A model generated the notes under the pieces. The model was given only the letters and a program-made list of their open reading frames with translations, was not told where the DNA came from and searched no databases. DNA of 64,000 nucleotides, taken from positions 744,001-808,000 of the forward strand of contig NC_092409.1 of NCBI RefSeq assembly GCF_009017415.1, given 5' to 3'. Within the stretch, counting starts at the first letter, position 1, and every line of letters starts with the position of its first letter. Below, one piece after another: positions 33,764 through 43,652 of the stretch. The DNA is from Aspergillus flavus. Its lineage: Eukaryota > Ascomycota > Eurotiomycetes > Eurotiales > Aspergillaceae. A program made the translations under genes and the position numbers.

Positions 33764-35358
33764 TATTAAAGAGAGGGTGTTAAATCATTGACGGTTCTCC
33801 CTCGACCGTCAGATGGCGCCTCGAGAACAAATATAACATGTGGTCGACTCGGTGAGGCTGAGGTACACGGGCTGAGTAGAGCCCAGCTGAGGGCGCATGT
33901 GAGCTGTAGCCGAAAACAAATACTAGTGGAGAACCTATTGAAGATCGTCCGCGACCGAGAGGCCTGGCGGGTGGGTCGTGACGTCGTATCGGAGCACTTG
34001 GATCTCTACAGGAAGCAAGGGATCGGCCAGCGCGATCAAGTAGTCACCAATCAGAGTTACCTACGCCATCATTGAGGTTCGTCCACAACAGATCGCTCTT
34101 CGTATGGTCGCTCCTTGGTTAGAAGTCTCTTCCGCAATAGGTTGCTGGCGTGGTGGATCCTCTCTCCGCTAGCCACCTGGCCCCAAGGAATCCATACATT
34201 GCCTTCCTCATATATTCCGTGCAAACCTATAATATAAAAAGATAGAATTTGCTATCTTCATCCCAAGCCACTATCGCCTCCGGGGAACCCAATCGATCAG
34301 TTGGATTTCTGCAATGTAGGGCTAGATCACCTCATGTCGCGCTTTGCCCTAGGTTGCTCGCGCAGATAATTGAACATAGCGTCTTAGGAAACCCAACCTG
34401 CCATACATAATTAAAACATACAGACTAGTCCAATGATGAGTTATTTGACGAAAATGTCATTTTCCCACTGGGGACATTGATCGTAGCACTCGGCTAAAAT
34501 ATCCCGAGAAGACGAGAGATCAGCGGCATTATGTGGAGAGAGCGCCACGCTAATGAACTTAGGCTCAGCTCGCATTTTCTATGGCATCCGAGCACGCGCC
34601 TTCTGTTCTTTCCTCTGTTCTTTTCTTTTTCCTTTTTGGTTTTCTTTTGTTCAAATAGTCTCGACTGAATCAATCCATTGCAAGTGAGATTTGCCTACCG
34701 GGACGGGACGAAACACAAATGACATTTAACATGATAAGTTAAACTAAACCTACTTAAGCCTCGTACCACGAGAGGTGAAGTTTACGTCCTCCGTTAAGAT
34801 CCGCGAAGCTCGTGGAAGAATCGAGCTGCAAACTGATCGGCATTTGACACCTGTCAAGGTTCGAGACGAAACGGAGATATCGGCGTAGCGCTCCAATTGC
34901 CTTATAATCACATAGTCGAGTCACCGTATGGACATTATGTTGAGTCCAGCATAAGACCAAACAATCGGGTGTCTCCCCGGGAATGCAGGGAGATCTCGCC
35001 CTGGGATGCGCTACCCCTGTGACACACCACTCCTGGAACCCACCACTTTCGGGTCAACAGCCACAGGATGTACAAATAAGGTTACCCCATTGGGCCAGTG
35101 GTACGTAGGGCCTCTTATGCAGGCAATCAGGCGCAAATGGGCCGTCCCCGCCGAAATCATATCGCAGGGACGGTGCATTCTATCCCATAGCTGGGTGATC
35201 TACTGACACTAGTTTCGTCGGATCATTCCATTATCTCTTGGTAGCTAGCTGTATTTGTATAACAGGTTTATGCGTGCCAGAACATTATAATTAGGGTAGC
35301 ATGGATAATTATTGAGATACGTTATGATACGTTCCCACACGGAATTGATGCCACAGAT
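33764..35358. other. 1.6 kb region with a polypyrimidine tract, no gene assigned
   Basis: Upstream region of the RelA/SpoT-domain gene and 3' flank of the small protein gene. A strongly C/T-biased tract lies at about 34600-34655 on +, as in many fungal promoters, but no convincing gene follows it. A plus-strand frame at 33788-34075 and a minus-strand frame at 34754-34960 are unassigned. Confidence 0.4.
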
Positions 35359-35754
35359 CTAGTTGGAGAACTTCTCGGGGATGTGTTTCCTACATTCAAG
35401 CATCAGCAATTAGATATATATACTTTCCAGTATCGACCTATGGTATGGATCACTCACCCAGTCATACTCTCAAACTTGCTCCTCGCGCCGTCCGTAAATT
35501 TCTCATTGGTCTGTCGTACCTTCGGGTCGTCGGGGTTGATGCGGCCACCGCCGAATTTCTTCTCAATTGAATCGAGGCCTAATCGATACATAAATATTTT
35601 CTTTGATTCCAAGCGATCGACGAAGAGGGTTGAATAAAGGGTATATGGGGATCGGGTACGTACCCTTATCGACATAGTCTCTGTCGTTAGAGCTACCGCC
35701 TTCCTTGTCCTTGGAGTGGCTACCACCGCTGAGCTTAGAAACGAGTTTGTCCAT
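35359..35754 (-). CDS. Small conserved fungal protein, 80 residues
   Basis: Three short exons, 35664-35754, 35458-35578 and 35359-35389, join in frame to 80 residues. Without the last intron (68 bases, donor GTGAGT at 35457) the frame would stop two bases into the intron and lose the tail. With it, the protein ends TGKHIPEKFSN. The sequence begins MDKLVSKLSGG, followed by a hydrophilic Ser/Asp/Lys stretch, then DKGLDSIEKKFGGG and TNEKFTDGARSKFESMTG. This belongs to a widespread family of tiny, charged, probably disordered proteins in filamentous fungi, often stress-induced. No function is assigned. No signal peptide or membrane segment is seen. Confidence 0.85.
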
Positions 35755-36583
35755 GTTCTTGGTGAGGTGGGTTAGATTGAATATGGTATCTGTGATGTCG
35801 TATATGGTTGAGATGACAGTTCAAATGAGTTGACCATGGGGATAAGGTGGCTAAATATATATCTCCCCTGAGTTCATCTCTGGTTCAATATGTCATAGAA
35901 TAATGATGTCAGTTACATGCGACCGGAGCTTTCTCACCATTGACCCGCGAGGTCGTAATCTGTTTCTTTGGAACGGGACAATCCTACCAACTAAGATTAG
36001 ATTCTGATGCTTCAGTCAAGGGCGATGACATCACGATTCATTGCATTAGGGCAAATTTACCGAAAAGGGAAATGGATTATCCGTGATCAAAAGAGGAAAC
36101 ATCCTATTATTCACATATCCATGAAACTTTGCCGTGAATTAAAATAGTAAAGGATATCATACATTTATTATTTGCTCAGTATCTATCCCATACGTCGTTT
36201 GTCCATGTTACCACTTTAATTGAAAATGGTCCTTTCAAAGATCACATTGCTTATCACTCATCCACTCTGATCCTGGCAGAATCATGCCCTTTGAGAAAGT
36301 CTTCGGATTTCCAGTACAGTAGCCTTGACCATGATGATGCAGGAATTATGGAGCAAAATGTTTCGCCTTTGCGGAGCACAATAGGCAACGATGATGCTCC
36401 CTGCTTTATGGTGGGCTTCGATTGTAGACCATTATGGCCAACGGAACACAAATTTGCTGCATGCTAGTATATCAGAAACATATGTTAGATCGAGAAGAAC
36501 TAACGGAATATCATATTTATACATCTTATAAGGCAAATAAACATGACAACGGCTGAGACGGGACGGTCCCCAGACCCGGAACA
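35755..36583. other. Promoter region of the small protein and 3' flank of the transporter
   Basis: About 830 bases, AT-rich. Short minus-strand frame 36254-36451 is unassigned. No other feature is seen. Confidence 0.4.
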
Positions 36584-38778
36584 TCAGTCCGATCTCCAAT
36601 CCGGCCCAGGCAGAGACGTAGTAGCCTGGGTGTGAATGCTGCCATTATCTTCCTCATCCACAGAAGGTACATCTTTTGCCTGCATATCCTCGGTGATACG
36701 CTCGAGGGACTTATTGTTCCCCTCCTTATCCCTAGTCTCAGGGATCCATAAGGTAGCAATAAGACCCATGAGCATGAAGAATGATAGGCTAGCATCACTG
36801 TTAAAGTTTGGATTTGGTATTAAAATTGGCTGTCATGACTGTGGACCTACCAAAGAAGTGCATATCCTAGCCAATCTGGCACATTTCGCCAGGTTGCACC
36901 ATTGCCGAAGTCAACATATCCCAAGAAGCATTGTGCAAGAATGGAACCTAGTTTTCCGGAGGCAGCTGAGATGCCATGGCAAGTGGCGCGAAAGCGGGTT
37001 GGGAAGAGCTCGGCAGGGACCTAAACAGGTTAGAGAGGTTATAAGGGGCTGGGAGAGCCAGGAGGTCTTTTTTCATCCGACGTACAATGTATGTTGTGGT
37101 GTTCGGTCCTATCCCAGAAAATCATATAAACCTTAGCTGTGGCTTCTAGTGATGTACAAAGATGTCGATAACTTACCAAAGTTGAAAAATATCTGAGTCA
37201 GAACATAAAGTACAACCAAAGCCGATGAGTCGCCGTGTGTGCTCAAATATCTGAATGCAGCACCAATAATCACGTTGAGAATGAAAAGTAAACAGAAGCC
37301 GAGCAGCTGCAGATTCCGGCGCCCGATTCGGTCGATTGTTAGCACCGCTATGCAGCTACCGACGATAGCGCCAGATGATACGACCACGATACTCTGGTAA
37401 GAGACCCGGAGAAGCGACTCATACACTCCGGCAGACGGAATATGGTTACCATACCAAATGGTATTTATAATATCCACATTCATCAATCCCAATCCGTAGA
37501 ACGGCAGATCGAGACAAAACCAGCATAAGGATGTTGCCACTAGCGTTCGGAGGTTGCGCTTCTGTTTCAGAAAACTTCTCAAATCTCTCCAGAAGTGAAG
37601 TGGAGGGCTTGAGGCATTCTCCAATTCCACAGAACTTGGTTGACGAGAGATGACGGATGGCATAAAGCCATATTGACCAGTTTGGGTGGGAGACAGTGAT
37701 ATCGTCTCTCCGACTGGATGGAGCGACTCATGGCCTAGACTCGAAGCCGAGGAAATCTCTGCTGACTGATAGAACTGAGACACATCTGCGGCAGCTTGAA
37801 GGCTGTTCTGCAAGACATCCGTTGTATAACGGGGTGATTCGATGATCGTCAATCGAAACCAGATGGCAATAAAGGCAGGTACCGCACCCAGACCTACTAT
37901 TAACCTCCATATGCTGTCTAAATTTTGAACACAGGATCCTGTGCACTCTCGAATTTCTGGATCATTAGGCAGACTATGTCGAAAGCCTGCCACAGCGATG
38001 AGAGCGACGACAGCCGCCGCAGCCTCTCCGAGTGACTGACAGAGGAAGACAGCCGCCAACATACGACCTCTTATGCGAGTAGGTGCAAGTCTGACATAGA
38101 TGTTAGCTGTGCTATATGGAGGAAAAGGGGTCACGAACTCGGAGCAAATAACAGCAGACAGAGGGTAGTCGGCTCCAACTCCCAAGCCCATAAAGAACCG
38201 CCAGAACAGAAGAACGCCGATAATTGACATAGAGTCAAACTTACCGGAGGAGGCCATGGACATCCCAAGAGTGCTGAAGATCAGAACAACCAACTCCAAT
38301 CCATACATCTTTCGGCGACCCCAGATATCCGCAGCGATACCAAAAAGAACCTGGCCTACGAGCGCACCTGCTAAGGTGATGATGCTAAGACCGACTTCAT
38401 AGTTGTGAACGCGGTCAGGCTTGGCATCCAAGCTACCCCAATAGACTTCGCTGATCATAGGGACGACCATGTTTACGGAGAAGATCTGCAAAGTCAGTCT
38501 CTTGAAGTGGTTCAAACTGGCACTTGGCTTACACAGTATGCGTCAGCAAAAAAGCCAACCCCGGCGACCACTACCACCCAGAGCCATTCCCTGCGTCTGG
38601 CACTCTCTAACCGGCTGATGATAAAGTTTCGCCGTTGTGCTGGCTAAAGGACGAGTTAGACAGAAGGATGGAGGAGAGTTGGCTCGGGTCGCCACATGCT
38701 ACCTACCGCATGATGCTGAAAGTCCTCATAGTTCCCCCATGGATTCAGATATAACTTCACCCGAGGTATGAGACCCAT
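36584..38778 (-). CDS. Major facilitator phosphate/inositol-phosphate transporter, PHO84-like
   Basis: Plasma-membrane proton symporter of the PHO84/phosphate:H+ class of the sugar-porter MFS. Seven exons: 38707-38778, 38533-38643, 38139-38485, 37177-38090, 37086-37108, 36851-37020 and 36584-36797. They total 616 residues with every phase consistent. Diagnostic pieces are [10 protein letters not shown] (TM1), [19 protein letters not shown] (loop 2-3), [29 protein letters not shown], and [19 protein letters not shown] with [11 protein letters not shown]. The third intron (38091-38138, 48 bases) is in frame and stop-free. Removing it restores [13 protein letters not shown]. Exon 5 is a 23-base microexon supplying PNTTTYI. 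The C-terminal tail is acidic. Substrate (phosphate versus glycerophosphoinositol) is not decided. Confidence 0.93.
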
Positions 38779-39773
38779 ATCAATTCTTATATTGGCCAGT
38801 GATCACGACAGGTTAGAAATCTGACAAGTATCGTCTTAATGAAGGTTCTGAAAGCTTGGAAAGATACTTGAGGGTCGCAGAACAATGTCCTCGCAAAGGT
38901 TGAATTGTGCACATAGCAAAGGTGCCCTGACTGGATACGGGGAACTCCAAACAATATATCAGCGCCATGATCATAAGGGGCTGAGGCTGACATTGAGGCA
39001 GTATTCTACTTTCTTGGACGGTTGAGCTTCTACTTCTTACATGTCACTCTTCACTAAACTTCAAGAACTGCCGTACCCGGGGATATGTTGAGACATGAGG
39101 GCAACCGGGCAAATTAAGGTCAGACACCGTATACGAGGCACGAAAGGCAATCCGCCTGCGCCCTGTGGCTGCAAGATATATTCAATACAAGCATCTCATC
39201 TCAGCACGTTCCTGACAAGGTCTCCACTATTGGCCTGTGGGACGGCACTAAGTTGGGTGCTAAAAAATTAGTCTCCGTGCACCGCCGCCACGACTGGTTG
39301 CCCGTCGCTTCCGATAGACTCATAATCTCGGGTCATACATATCGTGCATTAAAATCTCCGGTCTTCCACATGGTTAATACTCACCTCGTATATGCGCAGG
39401 GTTCCGAAGCTCTCCATTCGATAACTCTCTGGGATAAAACCTTGCTATCTATGAACGTGATGGCATGACTCGATCGAGTAGCAGAAGCAGGGGTTTTATT
39501 GCACAGTAATCATGTCGATCCTAACGGTTGCCTGCGATGCTGCGTGGCTTGCTACTCTCACTCAGCCTCATTAGAGATTAGTTGGAAGCCCTCGTGATCA
39601 TTTAGCGTACATCAAGAATACGAGACCCCCAGTAGCCACTTGCACCTTGCTTTGTTTCTATCCGCCCTTCTATTCCTCGTCGAGATCTGCAATAACAGTC
39701 CACTTTTTTCAACGGCACCAACTAGCAGGCACTGCAGTTGATTGGGCGACTCTACCCCATAGCACGTCTCAAA
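38779..39773. other. Divergent promoter region
   Basis: About 1 kb between the transporter (-) and the STAND-related gene (+). Only short frames are present. No recognisable element. Confidence 0.4.
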
Positions 39774-42135
39774 ATGGCCCAGGTAGGCATTGGAGATATC
39801 ATTACTGGAGTCAAATTCGTCTGGACGATTTATGAAAGCGTCCGGGATGGCCCTAGCGGTGCAGCGGGAGACTTCAACTCTTTTCGTCAGGAGTTTCGCT
39901 CTATCAAACTACTACTGGAAAGGATACAGCGGGTAAAGGAGTCTAAATCAACAGATGTCCCTGATCTAGGAGCGTTTTACAACGAAACGATCCAAGAATG
40001 CGCCAAGTTCGTCAATAAGCATAAGTTGCTTGCACAAGATAAGCCATCAACAGGTAACAGCCGTGGTGGTAGTATAGGCAAAAAGGTCTCCGTCTGGTTT
40101 GAGAAGGTTACCTGGCCATTAGAACGAAGTGAAGCCGAACGGCTGCGGCACAAACTTGAGCGCTGTCTGAAAGTGGCAACACTAAAGTCTACGGAAGAAA
40201 CACGCGATGCGACTTTGGGGTTAATTCGGACAGCGGAGAATAACCAGTTAGAGAACCTGGAGATGTTGAAGTCTATTAAGTGAGGACCACGCTTTGTGAC
40301 ACAATGATATCTGCTCAATGCTAATTCATTCAGGACAATGACAGCACAGATCTCATTACTCCTGCGACGATGCATTATCGATGGCCCAATAGACACCGAA
40401 GCCTATGATACGCACTACCCAAGCCAGCGTGGCCACCGGTTGAGACCAGCCGGTCTTAAGCCAGAAAACATACTTAGTGGAATCCCAGAGGACGGGGAGA
40501 TGGCCTCCGTTGACAGTCAAGGGTACCAAAAGGTTCTAGATCGCATTCGTGAGATCTCCGAGCGATTGGGAAACCTTACTCGGCGACTTGATACACATAG
40601 CAATCATGGCCAAACTGTGGACCCGCCTCGTTCTATCAGCCGCAAGTATATGTTAAATCCAGACGGGACCGGTGCGGAAACGCCGACCGTTGATGCAATG
40701 GTTCGCTTCCTTCATCAAGTCAGCGATGATGTGCGTGATGCTCTGGAGACGGTTGGCTATGGTCATGAGCTTGTCCCGAAGTATGACGCTTCTCACAGAC
40801 ATCAGGCCCTCGTTAAGACTGGTCAGTCGATCAATGACACCGCAGAGGAATGGGAGCAGTTCCGACATTGGCTCGACTTCCAGCTTGTACACGCTTTCAA
40901 TACAAATTCTATCGATATGAAGCCGCTCCACCCATCCCAACCATTGCTATTAGACCTCACTCCGTCGCCTGAATGCCTCTCTCCATCGATCTCCATTACC
41001 CGTACACGCTCGGTAGAGTCTGATCTTTCAATTGGTTCTCCACAGTCAACTATCTCCATACCGATACCCGATAGGAAGGTTCCGCTTACAAACCATCCTG
41101 TTCAAGTGTAAGTATACAGTTCTCCAAACGACCTCCTCCTTCCACACCACTAACAATTTTGACTTTTCTTAGGGAGTTTCCGGATCCGAATATTCCCAAT
41201 CGCGCGCTTTTTCGCACATTGATATGTACGGTTGTGGCTTGTTTAAACATCCAAACACATGAACCAGAGGCGATCGAAGCAGTCGATATCAACGGTGGAG
41301 TCAAAGTCACCCAGACGGTCATCCGCGGGTCCACCACCGTCAAGAGCTCTATGCTCCCATACATACCGAGCAGCCGAGTCCCTCCGTCGTCTTCTGCGTC
41401 CTGCTCTATTTGGTTCCAGGGTTCGCATAAGGTGAAGATTGAAGAACAACAGTCTGTGATAAGATACAGTATCTCGCCGATTTATAAATGCCGCGACCGT
41501 AGTGGTAAGTCGTATCAAATAGAGTACTCGTATAGGAACGAGCTAAGAGGATGTGTACCTGTAGATTTTGAGAACTTTCAAAGGGTCCTGCTTCGAAGAA
41601 AGGTCGTGGCCTGCTTTGATGTCAGGAAAATCTCCGTTGGGTCGGATTATTACTCCAATTCAGAGGAGACAGTCCGTGTCCTTGAAGACCCGATTACGAA
41701 AGCACATTCGTTGTTATTCTTTGCTTCCTTCCCAGGAACGTCTCGCCGAGCAAGGTTTGTCGATATGCCAGGTGAGCCTTATCCATGTATCCTATGTGGA
41801 GATTTTATCTCGGGATACAAGCTTACCGCGCGATAGTAAATGAATTGAGCATACCCAATGCGAAATCGAAGCATATCAAACTACCGTTCCAGGCTGGTTC
41901 ACGCCGCAGTTCAGTGGACAGTGTCGCTAGTGCCTTTTCACAGGAGTCACGTCAATCCACTATAACATCATTAGGGTCCAATCCACGGAGTAAATATCTC
42001 GAGCTGGAGTTCTATGAGGAAAAAGGTGTGTATACAGACCATAAGAGCCCTGGACAAACGCCGTACAGGCTGTCTAATAACTATTCAGACTGTGCCGCAT
42101 TTGCCCGAAAGCTCAAACATATAGACGGGTCTTGA
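39774..42135 (+). CDS. Fungal N-terminal (STAND-associated) domain protein without NTPase
   Basis: Protein of 730 residues in four exons: 39774-40279, 40334-41107, 41173-41771 and 41822-42135. I start at 39774 because MAQVGIGDIITGVKFVWTIYES is the usual opening of the fungal N-terminal domain found before NACHT/NB-ARC modules (helical, helo-like). An in-frame Met at 39738 only adds a polar lead. The second exon continues helical (LDRIREISERLGNLTRRLD), with a Ser/Pro-rich linker before residue 427. The C-terminal half is beta-rich and unassigned, with SASCSIWFQGSHKVKIEEQ and KYLELEFYEEKG. No P-loop, ankyrin, WD40 or TPR region is seen. It may be an adaptor or signalling partner of nearby NLRs; that is inference from position and domain. 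Confidence 0.8.
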
Positions 42136-42261
42136 CCGGAGGTATGAATGGCATTCCGTCTACTTCAGATGTCAAAGACAGGGCAATCAGTTCTATTGCC
42201 TGATCGCCGAAGTCCACCAAGGACCTCCTTCACAATACAAGCGTCATAAATGCTGCTTTCC

Positions 42262-42540
42262 CCATGGATAGGTGTGAGGTGGTCTGGCAAAGGGATCACT
42301 TTGCAAGAAGACCTGGTCGACGCGGTCATGACCCGGGATGGGACTGAATCTTTCTTCAAGCCTAGCATGCCTCAGGATTACGAGAAGGGTAATTTGATGG
42401 AGATTGAGAACCTAGTCGGGGAGCCGCTGCGGGAGGGAGAAGTGCTGGGCGTATCTATGTCGACACTCCATCTTATCTACAACCTGGTTAAGGGGTTTGC
42501 AAGTCAAGGTTATGGAGGAGAAAGGCTTGTGGGAAGCTAG
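42262..42540 (+). pseudogene. C-terminal fragment of 2-dehydropantoate 2-reductase (ApbA/PanE)
   Basis: An open stretch whose sequence matches only the C-terminal helical domain of ketopantoate reductase. It has the landmark pattern TRDGTESFFKPSMPQD, then KGNLMEIENLVGEPLREGE and an LGV.M.TL..IY..VKG end. The NADP-binding Rossmann half is absent upstream, where the 3' end of the STAND-domain gene lies instead, and no start or splice site would supply it. It is best read as a leftover from a duplication or rearrangement. Confidence 0.75.
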
Positions 42541-43652
42541 ATACCAGCCAGAAAACGCTTATAAATAGGTCAAAGTTGGTCAGTATGTATCTCACAGGCA
42601 TGTGTGGGGTTCAAGTCAATCGTCCTTCTAAATGTTGTGGGTTGGTGTACACGCATGGGGGTTTGAAGTTTGACCAGAACACCCTAGTCAATATGCATTA
42701 TCATTGGTGTGAAACTGGTCTTTATCTATGTAGTTACGGCGAATCAATGATCTCCTGCGAAAGCTTCAGTCCACTTGCGGGTCTTAGATGACAATTACTT
42801 TTTGGACCTCCCTTTAATTGTCCGGAGAATGTAAAATATTCCATGTTCTCAACACCAAGCCATTGTATATCAGCCAATTATATCTATTTCATAATTATTA
42901 GGTTCAGATGGATTATTTACTAATATGGCTAGCTGATTTATCTAGAATATTGACGAGTCCGATCCTGAGAAAATTTCCCGCTGCATTAAGTTAAAGCCCT
43001 AACTACTCCGGAGTAAAGGATTTATTCTATCTTTAGACACCTCGGCTTAGATCATTTGCCACTAGTTCGGGGCACTATTTGTTACTTACCCCTGACCCTA
43101 ATGTCTACTATAATATGACTATTACTCCTACTTGTAATAAGCTTATTGATCAGATGTAGAGTAAAACTAGTAGCATAAAATATTAATCGTGGCAGTAGTA
43201 AAAAGCTTCGAGATATCCAAATGAAAAATTTACAGAGCTGGCGGTCGGGGCGCCAGTTCGGCATCAGATGACGCTAGGATGGACCTTGAAATGATCTGCA
43301 TCTGCAAGTGAACTTGTGTTCAGCTGCGCCAACCACACAAAGCCACGAAGAAAAGTGGAGGGGCTCGGTTAGCTCAGACTCTAAGAGAGATACCGGTCGT
43401 CTGTTCAGCTGCCATGCCGTCAGTGGAGCAGCGGAAATCCAACATAGAACATCATGATTGGCGATGGAGATTATTTAGCGTCGATTCCCCAGCCATCCCT
43501 TTACTACTGCCGTGTTTTCTCAGCTCCGATGCAGCCGCAGATGTGGAATTCTAATTCAGACTTTTTATTCATTAGGAAAAGAAAAGACGGGGTTCAATCC
43601 CCCCCTGAAAATCAGTCTCTCGCCAAACCATTACTGTACTTGCACTGGCAAA
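42541..43652. other. AT-rich intergenic region
   Basis: About 1.1 kb, markedly AT-rich at 42830-43230. No gene recognised. A stretch resembling a tRNA D-arm (near 43367) and another resembling a T-arm (near 43590) are too far apart and unsupported to be a tRNA. Confidence 0.4.

Noticed and set aside
43355..43605. Possible tRNA (D-arm-like GGTTAGCTCAG near 43367 and T-arm-like GGTTCAATCCC near 43590)
   Set aside because: The two pieces are about 220 bases apart and no acceptor stem or anticodon arm can be formed between them.
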